64,000 nucleotides of DNA from Asterella californica (lineage: Eukaryota; Streptophyta; Marchantiopsida; Marchantiales; Aytoniaceae): positions 29,548,001 through 29,612,000 of the forward strand of contig JAYKYS010000005.1 of assembly GCA_036924285.1 (NCBI GenBank). The letters are read 5' to 3'. The notes below the pieces were generated by a model. The model was not told where the DNA came from and made no database searches. It worked only from the letters and a program-made list of their open reading frames with translations. The translations under genes were made by a program, and so were the position numbers. Below, in pieces: positions 1 through 13,308 of this stretch (position 1 is the first letter of the stretch; every line of letters begins with the position of its first letter).

Positions 1-1310
1 TTTGCACATTTGTTTTGCATGTCTTGTTTGTCTACTGTTTATACTTAATTGTTCTGATATATCTTTTGTTGTCTTTTTTCTTTGCGACTTTCTTGACCGA
101 GCATTTCAAAGCAACGTTTCTAGATTCTAACAACAAACAATTGAAGTGAGTATAGTTGAATACTTCTAGGAGGAGTTGAACCCTCTAAACTGGAACCAGT
201 TCCAGCAGAAGTTCTTTCCTCCCTCATCATTAACATCTACTATTAATGGGTCCTAAGGAGGAAGAGGCCTATTGTCCACAAAAACACAAAACACACAGGG
301 AACTATTGCCGCAAAAAAACTGAGAGAAATACTGCGAATTATGATACAAAACCTATGTGTGATTCTCTTGGCGACTCCCAAGTGGTCTGAACCACTGACT
401 GAAGATAATCTGGAAAAATAGTACACTCGATATAACCAACTGTTTTAGCGAGTTGCTTATAAACAGAAAAGCGTTTTCGCTTCATTTCTGTCTCTGCAAA
501 CGAATATGCTGCACAAAGTATTAGCTCCTTCACATCGATGTCTTGCTCTACGGGAAACTTATCACAAGCTGTACAAAACTCAGGAAACTTCACTCGCAAC
601 TTATCCATAGAGACGAATTTCCACCTTCTGATCCTCGCCATCCTCTGTACTAGACCACGAGAACTTCCACACGTCGTCGAGAAGAACTTCGAGACGCGGA
701 GGATTCTAGGTGTCTTGTGAGGAGACTCTCTGTGATCTTGGTTGGGAACGACTGAGGCTGACCATGGTGGAAACGACAGAAACAAGAAGGAGTACATCCA
801 GATGCAAACACGAAAAAGATAAATGTTAGACACACGAAATACGAACAGCCAAGAACGTGAGCTCTCAGATTGCTAGCGAGGGTTTTCAGATGAAAAATGT
901 AACGAAAAAAAGACCACGCACCAATGTCTGTTCTAAACGAGAGAAAATCAAGAAGTACGTTTTGCATTACCGCTCCAATCCGAAGTCACCATCTGCAGTG
1001 AAAAATCTTAGTCTAGCAACCGCTCGATGTGCACAAAGTCACGACAAAGACAACGACAAAGACCACATCGAGCGAACAAGCGTAGGAGCTCGAATTCCTC
1101 TCACAAGCTGATGCAATGTATGTTTGTCGGAGCAACCCAAGTGCAATTCGCTTAAACCACAGATCGAGATATAAAACCCCCCCATGCCACGTCATTCAAG
1201 AATCCATCACAATAGCGAGCGAGATCCAGGTCAGACTGGGTTTCGAGAGCTCTGGGAACTCTTTCCGGTCAGTTTTGGGAGTGTGGAGAGAAACAGTTTG
1301 AGTTCTTGGA
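1..1310. other. No recognisable gene; one unassigned minus-strand ORF
   Basis: I recognise no family here. The longest open frame is on the minus strand at 339-833 (164 codons). It opens with a hydrophobic stretch and its second half, from an internal MARIRRWKF start, is mixed polar sequence with several Cys. It shows no domain motif I can name and overlaps other open frames, so it may be a chance frame or part of a decayed transposon upstream of the hAT remnant that follows. Low confidence that anything here is expressed. Confidence 0.25.
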
Positions 1311-1314
1311 GTTC

Positions 1315-1765
1315 TACCGCCGCGTCGCAGATTGCCTAATCGTTTCTGCTTAGTTTACACGACTCGACCCACTCGTGTTTATATTTTTGCTTACGTTCGC
1401 TCGTCATCAACCTCACGTTCTGGTTACGTTTGATCGCTCGCTGTATTATCTTTTGAGCGTCGTGAGTTTGTGCTCATCGGTGGGTTGCTGAGTTTTTTAC
1501 TGCAGGTGGTGACTTTGGTTGCGTGAGGTTTTGCTTACGTTCGATCACTCGCTGTATTATCCAATTCGAGTGTCGTGAATTTATGATCATCGGTGGGTTG
1601 CTGAGTTTTTTACTGCAAGTGGTGACTTTGGCTGTGATTGACGGTTTTCTTGTGCACGTACACCACTGGGACACTTCGTGTTGCAGCTACATAGTGACCG
1701 CGTCGTAGATTGTCTAATCTTTTCTTGTGCATGTACACCACGGACATTTCGCTTATGAAAATTTT
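1315..1765 (+). repeat. Tandem and interleaved direct duplications
   Basis: A segment of roughly 100 bp containing ATCGGTGGGTTGCTGAG occurs twice, with the motif at 1476 and again at 1588 (offset about 112 bp). Around it, a second unit (CGTCG-AGATTG-CTAATC type) occurs near 1320 and 1702. A third (CTTGTGCA-GTACACCAC) occurs near 1649 and 1724. The copies differ by scattered substitutions, so the duplications are old. No coding function is visible. Confidence 0.6.
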
Positions 1766-1788
1766 GTTTAAGTGTGCACTAAAAATTT

Positions 1789-2100
1789 CATAATCGTTTG
1801 ACTCTCGAACGTGCAAAGATGCTTGTTTATCTCTATCATAATTCTAGACTAAATGACATCAACACGAAGCGTCAACGGAGAATCATGAGGGAGTACAACA
1901 AGTACTCCAAGTCACGTGGACAACAAGACGTGTTGAGGACAAGACATGAGAGTAACTATGTCATCTCAACGGATGCGAAAGATTCTTGGCTCCTAGATCC
2001 AAACCTTGTAGAGGAACCAGAAGTAACAACAAGTGACACGAGCACGTCCAAAGAAGAAGAAAGTAGGAGATATGTAGAAGAGGTGTCGATGAACACTTGA
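1789..2100 (+). pseudogene. hAT transposase C-terminal (dimerisation) remnant
   Basis: The frame beginning at the CAT codon at 1789 reads HNRLTLERAKMLVYLYHNS, which matches the signature of the C-terminal dimerisation region of plant hAT transposases (NRL...ERAEKLVY.Y.N.RL). After it the frame is acidic and Ser/Thr-rich and ends at TGA 2098-2100. A stop lies just upstream, and no zinc finger or DDE-type catalytic core could be found in the preceding 1.7 kb. This is a short relic and not an active transposon. The family call rests on one motif of about 20 residues. Confidence 0.55.
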
Positions 2101-3600
2101 TGTTCAAAAAGAGATGGATTGGAGTCTTGAGGAAGATTATAAGGAGAAAACAACTATAAAGATGAGAGAAAGATTGAGCAACACGTGGATAGTGATGATT
2201 TTGACAGCGATACAGACTACCCGAATAGTACATTGGGGGTTACCTTGGCAGAGACTGAGAGTTTGAAAGACAAGTTTCCTACTACTTATCTCTCAAAAGC
2301 GAAGTTGAATAATCCTAACTTTGTTCTTTCAGACAACGACTCCAATCATTACATATTATATACAATCCATCTTCTAGAAGTCCTATCCATGCTAGCACAA
2401 CAACCACAATGTTGAGATATAAATAGAAATTATCTTCGTTGAATCCCTCGACCTCTGTACCACATCCGCATCCGCATCTGATGAAATAGAACAAATCTTT
2501 GAGCAGAAAGTCGAAATCCAAACCCGGAGCAAAGAAAAGACAAGTCCCAATAGTCGTTAGAGAAAACGGAACATACATCATCTATTCGACAATCACTAAG
2601 ATAAAAACTTGTAGTAGACTACAAATCTCAATTAAGAGTTGGCAAGTATGTAAAGGATGATGATTTTTGATGTCAAAGACCAATGTTGGTTTAGTAATAT
2701 GATAGTTGGGAAACCATTGTATATACAAATATTGAGGATTGTTATTACTTTTTAATGTGTGGAATCCAGTTGACGCTTCTCGCTCGTGCTGCAAACTTAT
2801 CCTTGAATGACATAAGTGGAAAAATACTAGAAGTTGGTTTACATAAACATTAATAACTTTATCTAATACTTTGGATTAATTTTCACAAGATAGATCCATG
2901 CCCAACAGAAGTGAAGATCTAACCTTCCAAGAACCAACCAAAAGTAGAGATCCGTTCTACAAGCCTGATCAAAACCTCGAGATCTGTCTCGTAAATCTGA
3001 CCAAAGAGCCTTTGTGCAAGAGGGAATCAGTCAAAGTTTCTGCCCCTTGTCGGTAAAGCATAGTCCAAATGTAGCAAAGAGTAGGAAAAAATGTAAAGCT
3101 ACCAAGCCTCCTACACAGCGATGGAATGTCAAATTACTGAACCTCGTATACGGCCAGATGTGAATAGACCAATAGCGACAAAGTCAAAAAAATCAAAAGC
3201 ATAGAGGCAGCTGGATGATACAATGCATGAACGCCCACCAAATGGAGTTGAATGGAGTTATGAACCTTGGGAGATTAAACTTCCTAGTCCCTCCAAAGAG
3301 GATGAAGATGTTACTACTATGTGGAAAGATCGCGAGGAAGTCAAGTATTATCAAGAAGTGCATCAAAAACCCGAAGCATGGATTCAAGAAAAACGTTTAA
3401 ATGAAACTGCAAGCCAAAAAGAAGCAAAGGAACAGGCAAAGAGCAAGCAGCAAGAGGAAGTACAAGAGAGAACTCCGCCGTGGTTTCCAGGTGAATGTTT
3501 GAGCATATAAGACAAGATGATATCCAAAACAGCCAAAGTACAAAGATGATATATATTATGATTCTGAGGATTAATATATGCCATATTAAATCAGAATGTA
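2101..3600 (+). other. Decayed coding traces, no assignable gene
   Basis: Two plus-strand open frames stand out: 2185-2415 (acidic, Asp/Ser-rich at its start) and 3223-3510 (95 codons, Glu/Lys/Gln-rich, with WSYEPWE near the start and PPWFPGE at the end). Composition between 2.9 and 3.5 kb is protein-like, but stops interrupt the upstream part of the 3223 frame. They may be downstream pieces of the same hAT-related relic or another mobile gene. I do not recognise a domain. Confidence 0.25.
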
Positions 3601-6600
3601 AATAGTGTAAATATTAAAATATAAAATGTTGATCGTTAAGTAACAAGAAAACCTCATTGTTACATAATACATCATACATATTACATTTGAACATGTTGTT
3701 CAAACTTTGTGAACTTATAAAGTGCTCGTTGTGAATATTCATATGTTGTGAATAATATATTTTGGTGTTTTATCTCTTACAAATTCGTGCTTTTCTCACA
3801 TCGTCCAAGTCGGATATTTATCGCTTTAAACGTTTTGTGACTTTTATAACTATCATTGGTAACTGAAAATCAACCATCACCACAATAGATTTGAACCAAG
3901 TTTGAGATTTTAGTGTATATTTTACAAAGAATACTCCAATTTTGAGTGGGGGATTAGTCTAAAAAATGTTGTGAAAAGATAAAACCTTTTTGAAATACAT
4001 ATATATATGTATTTCTGACCGTCAGATCTTGATGAAAATTTATATGTATGTTATGTACGATACGATCTATGGTGTGGATGGTTGGATTGAGAGAATCTTC
4101 TGCATATATTTTAATATTGAATTTAATTTGTTCTGGTCTAAAAACACATCATTAAATAGAATGGTGATGACTAATAGCATCTAAAAATCATTATTGCAAT
4201 TGTAAAATGATAAGGTGACAAATGAGTTATCTGGGTTTTTTATAGAATGTTTTTGATCATCCAACCCACCATTTGGAGAAAACGGGACCAAAAAACACCT
4301 AAAACCTAAGACTACTAGGAGAATAATCACGTCATATTGCAATTTGAGATCATGACACAATCCTTAGGAGAGAAGACAACCCACAGAATTTGAGATCAAT
4401 TGAAAATCTATTTGTTTGTTTATCCGTTTGGTTTTTTTAAGGCTTGCTTAAACTAACATAACGCATTTTTATTTCTTTTGATCCTCAAACTGCTCCAAAA
4501 CTTATCATGTATGATCCTCAAGGTTGCCACATGCCTTCGCGATAGAAATCTTTAGAAAATCACCACTGATATTTAGTTATGGAGTTATAAATCAAATAAT
4601 ATGAGAATACTCAATAGTAGAATATGAGTTGATTTCTTGAAACTACATAATTATTATATTGCATGTGATAAGTGTTTATGAAGTTTGGGAACATATAAGC
4701 TTTGGGAAGCCCATGCACCGACAAACGGACTTTATTTCACCATAACATATATAGCTACGATGACGTGATGTCCAATTCTCAAATTGGAGAATATCATACA
4801 CACATTTACAAGGAGGGCAACCTGTCCATATTTCAACTCAAAATGTCGTCGTTTGTAGACCCAATTGTGCATTTGAGTCTCAAATGCTTCAAATGCACCT
4901 TTTCTTTCTCTGAAACATTATTAACATTAAACTAAAAGTATTAAAAAAACTTTATACCCTAAAAAATAACAAAACACTTGTTCTCACTTAAGTTCTTCAA
5001 GGAACGTTGCTCAGCAAGGAAAGACCCATCCATCCAAGTTGGGAAACATAAGTTTGATTCTTCTTACGAGTTTATTCATTGATTTGTGCACCTAGATCAT
5101 AAACAAAGAGCAGAAGAAGACTTTAATAAAAAATCAACAATGGATGAGATGAAACTTGTGACAATAAAGATAGGAGTCACGGAAAATTAAAATAACGACG
5201 AGGAATGTCATCACACAATTCTTTATAATATCACATACTTCTTATGGATCATACCATTTCACTAAGAAGTCGTCATCAAGAGCGACATCCAGTCCATTTT
5301 TCCATCAATGAATCGTCTCATCATGAGCATGACATCCAACTCCGCAGTCGATAGAGTTGTTATGCTGCCCAACCTACATCATATATTGTTGCAGTGACCA
5401 TATAAGAATTCAGAAATACAATTTGAACTTTAATAAAAAATTTAACCACATTTGACTTCAAGGAAAATATATATCAAAGATTTGGAAATGGAGAATTTTT
5501 ACCTTCCTCTGTAAGAACTCAGTGAAATATTCTTTTATCATTCAGAATTGCATCACTGTTTGGAATCACATATCATGTGTTTGTGTAATCCTTTGTCACA
5601 TATGAAATTCTTTTGCACTATCTATGTGATAGATGCAAATATTTTTACTTGCTTCCGTCGTTCTCACAAGGGCTAAACTCCAATGTAGATCATTCGCATC
5701 TAGGTAGATTGGAACAACTAACTTTTTGACATATTTTCATCCTTTTTAACTTTGGAGTTAGTCCATTCTGTAGACGTAACTTTTTTGACTCCAATGATGG
5801 ATGGTCCTCAATGTTCAAAAGTTGATCGAGTTCCCATAGTTTTTCATACCAGAACGTGTTGCAGAAAAACCATCCAACCATTTTGTCATCCTCGTATTGT
5901 TACGTGAAAATCTTTGTGATAAACATGTTGACGATGTCGCTCATCATCATGTTTCTAGGTTGTATTGACTAAATGATATGATCAGACAAATGAGTCAGAT
6001 ACACGTTGAAAAATTTTTCCAATATGTTTTCATCGATCAGTATACTCGATGACACAGCCTTGAGTATAATATAAACATTATCTATTACTTTGTTGGTGAG
6101 TATTTGTCTCAATTCCACTCAATAGAAATGAATAGACTAACAACATACTTAAATACTCTTAAGTATTTTGAGATAAAAATATGTTTTATTATAGTCTAAA
6201 GTACAGCAGAAAGTTGTAGTACCACATTACTAACTTGTCGAAGGTCTTGCTTCATCTTTCAAAATATCCACATGTTCATCCGGAGTGACGTCTATCTTGG
6301 AAACTCACACTCTTGCAGAAGGAGTTCTAATCTCACCTTCAGCCATTGGTTCAGAAAGTGCTCGCTGGAGTTCTCTCAAAAAATCGTCTTATCAATTTGA
6401 GCATTGGGTTGGATCTTTTAACTTGATGCTAGGATACGTGGTCCCTAAAACCGATTGGTCTAGTCCACCAATGATGATTTGATATTTTATTAAAATATAT
6501 TTTATTTTAGATAATATTTACATATTTTCCGATAACAGAAAACGGTCAAAACCTCCTCAAGGGCAGTCGGGGATGTACGGTAACGGTAAGTGCACACACT

Positions 6601-7540
6601 CCAGAAGAGCTCCAGGGGTTCACCCGAAATATGGTGACTGTTGAGGTGGGGAACACGCGACGCAATGAAGGTTGAGGTTGTTGAGGTTAAAACATAGTAT
6701 GTGACAAGGTTGCGCATACGCAGTACAGTAAATGCTGCGGTCACTGTGTGAGCTCGTAAACTACGTACGTAGTGTCATGGTGTTCTTGCCGAGCACGGGT
6801 CTGCGGCCTGACTCCTTACGTAACCGCCTTATCCTTTCAGATTCCTTCTTCGTCAGCTGCCGTATAATCTTTTGGCATGCAGACCAGTCACAGGAAAGGC
6901 ATGCATCAAACGAACGGGCAGTGGAAGAAAAGAAAGATCTATCCGATCATATCAAGGGACGGCACACTTGTATTTTCTCTTTTTCCTTTTTCCTTTTTTT
7001 CCTTTTGAATAACTGGGTTACAACAAGATGCCGCAGAAGCTCCGTATATTACACGACCCAGATTTTAGTCGGTCAATCTCGAATGGGTCACTAATCTTAT
7101 TAGATAGGTATACTTATCCACAAATCACCAAGAGTTCAATAAATATAACAAGACATGAAAAAAGAAGTAGATTTGCACCCTTGTCTTACACAAAACACTA
7201 GAAAGAGAAAAAACATATTTGTTTTCTTGTAAACAGAAGATAACATAACAGACAAGTTGAAAAATTTTGTAGTTTTCACGTTGGAGTACCCCTACTGATG
7301 AGATACAAAATGTGGATCATCAAACACAAAGCGAAAAAAAACACCTTAGAACACTAGTTATTTCTAGTAAACTGCAAACTTCCTCAAATAAGGGGACCTG
7401 AGCTTCTATGGCAAGAGATGCAACCCAGAAGCTAAAGATTAAAATTCCAAAAGAGAGAAACAAAGAAAACAATCGGAGGAAAAGGAAATAGATACAGAAA
7501 AGCAAGAAAAAAAGACAAGCCTCAAAATAATAAATATGCA
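3601..7540. other. AT-rich non-coding stretch
   Basis: I see no conserved protein motif, RNA gene or terminal repeat pair here. Open frames are short (about 60-120 codons), unrelated in composition and scattered over both strands. The least AT-rich part, around 6.5-7.1 kb, holds a plus-strand frame (6732-7094) with no recognisable domain. Confidence 0.4.
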
Positions 7541-8090
7541 TGCTCGATGAACTTATGAGAACTTTTGTTTGCTGGTTGTTATCAGGAATATATATATATA
7601 TTAAATAAAATTTATATACTAAATGAATATAAATAATCAAAATATTTTATAAGTATTAATTATTACTTCATGTCTGGAAATGCGAGAAGATCAAGATATA
7701 AACTATAGGGAATGAGTACATAGCCGCGCTGCCAAAGTTACATGTCCGAGAACCTGTAATTGTTTATACATTGAGTGAGTTTAATTATTATCTAATCTTT
7801 CCTGCTGGAGAAATTAGGCAGTAAATTAAGTCTTACATATTTATCTCTTCCATCGAAAGATGAAAGAGGTGTCCGATGAACTTCTGAGAACTTTTGCTTA
7901 CTTGTTGTTCTCAAAAAATATATAAATATTAAACGAAAATTATTTACTAAACTATAAAATAATTAAAATTTTTCATATGTATTAACGGTTAGCCTATGCC
8001 TATAAACACGAGAAATCCAGGATATAAACCATAAGGAGTGAGTATACTGACGCGCTTCTAAACGTACAAGTCCGAGAACCTGTTGCTATC
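7541..8090 (+). repeat. Structured repeat family, tandem copies (module-hairpins-module)
   Basis: Two copies of an AT-rich module of about 215 bp (7541-7757 and 7871-8082) begin with GATGAACTT-TGAGAACTTTTG. They end with GTCCGAGAACCTGT preceded by ATAAACYATARGG-RTGAGTA. Between them lies a double-hairpin segment. Stem 1 is at about 7788-7828 (CTAAT-TTTC pairing GAAA-TTAG). Stem 2 is at 7843-7870 (CTCTTCCATC with GATG-AAGAG). Further copies occur at 11.5-12.2, 39.0-39.7, 44.4 and 45.4-45.8 kb. No coding capacity, so probably a non-autonomous mobile element or structured RNA repeat. Confidence 0.65.
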
Positions 8091-11000
8091 ACAATTCATG
8101 AATATATACATAGAAACGTCCGGAAGGGAACAACGGAAGAACACGACAAGCGGAGTATCCATCAGTACACGGAGACTTGGGCAGTAAATCGACTACGAGT
8201 ATGAATTAGTGTAACCATGGTACCTCTGCTTGCACATTGCATGGGTTGTATATATCAACACGTGAGGACTTGAGGACATTTTGAAGACTTCTGATGAAGA
8301 ACTGCATATATAATCTATTGGAGCAATTACAAATAGGTAGTATATTCTTGCGATTTTTTTAAAAAAAATCTGAATCATCTGAATAATTCTTCTTATAATG
8401 TTAACATCTTGATTTATCTAGTTTTGTGTAGGCTTATGTAGTGCTACTCAGATGAGTATGTAGTCCTTAATCTCGTGGTGTTCTGAAGATTACTCAAGAG
8501 GAGGTAGTGAGTTATACTTAATCAAGTTCTCAACAAAGGGTACGTGTTATCAGAAGTATGATAGTTCCTAATGCATGTGGTGATGCCAAAAATGTGAAAA
8601 AAGGTCACAGTGATTATCATAGCAACAATATATAGAAAGTGGTTATAAGGGATTTGGAGGCTTGACAAGAAAAGACGTGTGACATAGAGACTTTGAGGAA
8701 GAGAGAGTGCCAGAAATTTATTTTGTTGAGAGTATGAGATCTTAATACATTTGCTACTTTCATTGATCTTTTACAAGTTTTATTAACAGAATGATAAAAG
8801 ATAGATTATATTGGATATGTGGTTTAAGAATTCAATAGCTGATGACCCTCTATATTCAGTTATATAATATACTAGTTAATGATTATTTATATTCAGCCAT
8901 AGTCATTTATGTGAGACTAAATAAAGATGATTTGTTGCAATAAAAGTCATTTTTGACAATCATCATCAAGATTACGCTTGCATGGAGTCAGAAAAAATTA
9001 TTATTGCTGTCTTATGAGTTACCACAACATATTAACAACATGGAGTTGGTTCAAAATGAACTGGAAGACTAGGAGCTAAGTAATCCCTACGAGAAGATGA
9101 ATCTTACAATAAATAAACGTGAGCAAGATACCAGCTCCAGGATAAAGCCTCTGCAATCCATCAAATAAAAATTACATTAATTTTATGGTTAATATTTTAC
9201 TAAAATTATATAATGTACTAATAAAAAATCACTCTTTACAATATTAGACCTCTTCATCTTGAGATGCAGCGGGGTGCATGCATGCTCATATACATGAGCT
9301 TGCATATATGCACGGGTGCTTTAGTCGAAGTATATCACTGATTTCCTCTATATCTGCAAGTTCACAGCTTGACTCAGCCGTCAAATTTAGCTGGTCCATT
9401 GACTCCATTTCAGCTTGTCGGTCTCCTTTTGTGAAGTTGTTGTACATGTCCCTAAATAAGGATGGAAACGTGCATCTCCTCTCCTACAGCCAAAGCAGCG
9501 GGATCAAATCAAAGCCTCTCTAAGTTAGAAGGAGTCTAAGCTCGTGTTGCGCTTCTGTAAGCACGTAAGTATCTTGGCTAAATAAAGTCCAGACATCTTC
9601 CTCAACATGCTATATCATGGATCTCCACTAAAACTGCATGCTCAGAACTTGAATGACGACAGCTCCATCGTCGCGCCCTTTTCCCTAAAGTCGTAACGGA
9701 GATTGTGATCCGACTCATCCGACGAAGAACGACGTTCCCGTCCTCTGCGAACTGGAGGTCGCCATCACGTGAGGTTGATATACACAAGCATAAAGTGATT
9801 TGTCTTTCACCATTTTCGTTGTGTTTTTTACTGTTTTAAACCGCAGTTCAGAGTAAGTACTAGATAAACCACTTGTCCGATGACTTAGGCGGAGGCGAAG
9901 GGTGATGACACTGATATCAATACTACGTAGAGTGGTTGAGTTAGCTTTAATCATGTGGGAATTTACCGTTATTGTCTTTCGATATGTACTGAGTGGGATA
10001 TGTTAGTAGATATACATAATATAAGAATGCATTGAATATATTAGTTAATTTAGTTTGATTAGTTAGGGTTTATGATATTTAGGCATTAGATTAGTATTAG
10101 TAATGATTATCAGTTGTTAATTTATGACATTAGTCTTTTATATATAATTAATTAATACATGTTCATACTTCGATAAGAAGTTCGTTTCAAAAATACTAAA
10201 CACAGTAAAATACAAAAAAGAAGAAGCCTATAAACAAAGTGATTAACCGAGTGTCAGCAATTTCTAGCTTCACAACATACCCTTTTAGGGGAACATAAGC
10301 TACTTCCATCAGTGACCGGTTAAATGTACAAAGATTACTTGATTTACTCACCAAAATATCTATTTTTTTATTTTTTTTTAGGTTTTTTGAACCTAATATT
10401 TTTTCACCTTGAGTTAACTCGATAGAATGTCGTACCAGCACAGAGGAAAAATTTTACTCTCCTTCTGTTGTTTATGAACTGAACCCCAACCGCCAGCTAG
10501 AGTTTCCCCTATCCCTAGGTCAGAGAGGTACAGAAAATAGAAATTGAATTTATCATGGAGTTAACTCGACCGAACGTCGTATATAGCACAGTAGAGAAAG
10601 TAAAACCTGGCCGTTGGCTAAAGTTTTCTCCATCCCTTGATCAATTGAAAGAGATCGAAACTGAATTCATTATGGGAGTTACTCTCGCTTTGTTGTTCAT
10701 GAACTGAACTTCAACCCCCAACTAAAGTTTCTTCCATCTCTCATATTCAACACCGAAGAAATTCTGCTCTCATTCTGTTGTTCATGTGAACACAAATTCC
10801 AATCGCCAGCTAAAGTTTTCTCCATCCCTCGGTCAAAGAGGTGCGAGAGATCAAAATGAAACTTCAACTGTCAGTTAAAGTTTTCTCCATCTCTCAGTCA
10901 CATAGTCGCTAGAGATCAAATCTGCACCTCCACGTTAGGTGATGAAAACTTTCCCCATCAAGCTAATGCATGATGCATGTCTTTTTCTCATTCTCAATTT

Positions 11001-11460
11001 TCTTTTCCTTCTCTTATAAGCAGTCCACAACACACATATGTCGCTTTAGCGACTCATGCTTAATTCAGCTAAATTTCTAAGTTGCATGCTAACCTAATAG
11101 TTTGAATCTCATAACCGATAACTTTCGTACAGCAATAATGGTTTTTTTTGTTTGAAGTGTTGGTGGTAATTGGACAACTAGGAGAAGTAGGAATAATAGA
11201 CACAAAAATGTTCTTTTTCCGATGGATGATCAAGATATAGTAGATGACTAAATATATTTTTGATAGAGATCAATATTTATTTCAATATAAAATTATTATC
11301 CGTGAATGAATTACTATCTAACACGTTAATCGTACTCCTGTTAATTGCCTTGCTGTTAATTCCGGTTATTTACAAGTTGATAGGATGATACAGATTCATG
11401 TAAGCTCGTACAACTTCAATTAATAGGAGTAGAGTTAACTCGAAGTTCAATTAATAAGCA
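8091..11460. other. AT-rich non-coding stretch with local duplications
   Basis: No gene recognised. Between 10.44 and 10.92 kb a loosely repeated phrase (GCCAGCTAAAGTTTTCTCCATC, GTTCATGAACTGAAC and GAGATCAAA-type pieces) recurs four to five times with divergence, which suggests an old tandem array of about 100-bp units. The ORFs around 9.28-9.95 kb show no domain I know. Confidence 0.4.
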
Positions 11461-12235
11461 TGCTCGATCAACTTTGGTACTTTTGCTCTCTTTAAGATAT
11501 CAGAAATGATGTAACTGTTTATAAATATTCCAGATTAAGTAAAAAAATCAAAATAATATTTAAATGTTACTTGTTAGTTGTTCCAAGAACGTTGAAAACC
11601 TAGTTAGAAGCCCATAAGTGGTGTGTGGGACTTTGCGCTTCAAACGATACAAGTGCGGGAAGGTGTTGCACAAAATCAATCCATTCATAAATACATTAAT
11701 TTATTACCTAACCCTTCCTGTTGAAAAGATTAGGTAATAAATTAAGGTTGCAGCCCTCTTTCATCTTCAGATGGAAAAGATGAATAAGCAACCATGAAGA
11801 GAAATAGTTGCATGCTAATATGCATCGAAAGTTTATGTATGGCTGGGTTCCGATAAAGACAAGCGTGGAAAGCAGACAATGTAAACTCACATGTTTATCG
11901 GTGGTAACTCACGACACAGATGATCAACTCTTAAGAACTTTTGCTCGCTTGCTATTATCAAGAAAATGTATAAGTGTTAAGTGTAAATTTAAATAAAATC
12001 GATAAGAAATAAGAAATTACATAAATTAAATATTAGTAAAACTCAGACACCTCGCCATAAACCGTAAAGAGAGCGCTCCCATATTCACTCTTCAAAATAC
12101 ATATGGGGTTGTTTATCGTCATCCGGTAACATTTTATCTAAGATTTAATTCAATAATTAACCTTTTCCAACGGGAGGGTTAGGTAATTAATTAAACCCTT
12201 GCATAGTTACCTCCTCCGTCAAGAGGAGGTGAATA
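11461..12235 (+). repeat. Structured repeat family, two further copies
   Basis: Copy one has the module at 11461-11665, stem 1 at 11701-11740 (TTATTACCTAA pairs exactly with TTAGGTAATAA) and stem 2 at about 11755-11780 (CTTTCATC/GATGGAAAAG). Copy two has a diverged module at about 11919-12110, stem 1 at 12150-12196 and stem 2 at 12209-12230 (ACCTCCTC pairs with GAGGAGGT). Order and orientation match the copies at 7.5-8.1 kb. Loop sequences and some stem bases differ while pairing is kept. Confidence 0.65.
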
Positions 12236-13262
12236 TGAGTGCAACCAATACTAGAGTATCCAGTGGCCGGCTGGTGGAGAAAATTAATTACTCTGTACAA
12301 GTGACCAGATGCAGGTGAATATTGCAAGGAAGTATACGAGAAAAAGCCAGAACAATGAAATTCATGCAATATATTACTATAGTCACGGTCATCACCCAAC
12401 GCAATCCATCAAGGCAGCAAGTTTTCATCAAGTACAGTAATGAAGAGGGTAGTTGGTCGAGAAAGTTAAATGCTATGTACAAATGACCAGATGCATTTGT
12501 CCGTTCTTTCCGAGGTCCTAGTGGAAGACCACGCTTTAGTAGAGCAAACAATCTCTCTTCTAAGGAACCTTTCTTTCCAAGTCCATACTTCATAAACGCG
12601 TTTGTACCAACTAAATCGGGTTGATGATTAGTATGTGCCAGCGAGGGACTCGAGCTGTAGTGACAAGATGCACCAGACGAATTTAATGAGTCGCTAATAT
12701 AATGCTAGGGGGTTACGAGTTGGCATAAGAGGTCCCCACCTCTACTCCCCTTCTGCTCAAGTACCGTACTTTGGGGTCAGCTTCCACAGAAAATAATTAC
12801 AAGAAGGTCATGTACAAAAGCTGTCATTTATAAATTTTAATATTGTTAAAATTATAGTATATTTTAGTAAACAATTACATGTAGAAAGATAAATTTCGGA
12901 AGAATTAATAGAAGAAAGTTGGATATTAACCTAATTTCTTTTTATTTCAATCTTGGGTGCCAAACTCCATTTTGCAAGAAAAGACTAATTTTCGGCAACA
13001 GGTGCGGAATCTGACCTCGAGGTACGGTATTACACATAAGTCCTTTATGTTATATTTACTGTCAAGAGCGGATGTCTGTCGGTCATATGGAAGTACATGC
13101 CAGCTCCCGTTCAAAATAGTCACGTCCGGTTTCAGGCAGGAGATGTGACTCACTCGACCGTATTCACCCCACCGGCATATATGTCCCCGTTTGTGGGGGA
13201 TGCGGAGGCAGAAAACTATTGCAGCACGTCGGCTTAATAGTGAAGGTCCCTTTTACGTAGTC
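12236..13262. other. No gene recognised
   Basis: Short open frames only, with no motif. A short phrase (GTTGGTCGAGAAAGTTAA and GGCTGGTGGAGAAAATTAA, each followed by a GTACAAGTGACCAGATGCA-like string) is repeated near 12270-12310 and 12452-12495. This indicates a local direct duplication of about 180 bp. Confidence 0.4.
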
Positions 13263-13308
13263 CCTTCAGTCTCCGGTCATCCCTCGCGGGATGACCGGAG
13301 ACTGAAGG
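13263..13308 (+). repeat. Perfect 21-bp inverted repeat (hairpin, 4-nt loop)
   Basis: Bases 13263-13283 are the exact reverse complement of 13288-13308, separated by TCGC. The stem is GC-rich (it includes CTCCGGTCATCCC), unlike the AT-rich surroundings, and lies about 1.1 kb upstream of the proline dehydrogenase start codon. No mismatch is present, so it is either recent or under selection. It could be the core of a foldback element, a small-RNA precursor or a cruciform. No T-run follows, so it is not an obvious transcription terminator. Confidence 0.8.

Noticed and set aside
339..833. Minus-strand 164-codon ORF with signal-like N-terminus
   Set aside because: The hydrophobic start is not followed by a recognisable domain, and an overlapping frame is equally long in places. 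It may be chance.
7541..8090. Hammerhead or other self-cleaving ribozyme in the structured repeats
   Set aside because: GATGA and GAGAA strings resemble ribozyme core pieces, but the CTGATGA...GAAA core with three proper helices could not be assembled in any copy.
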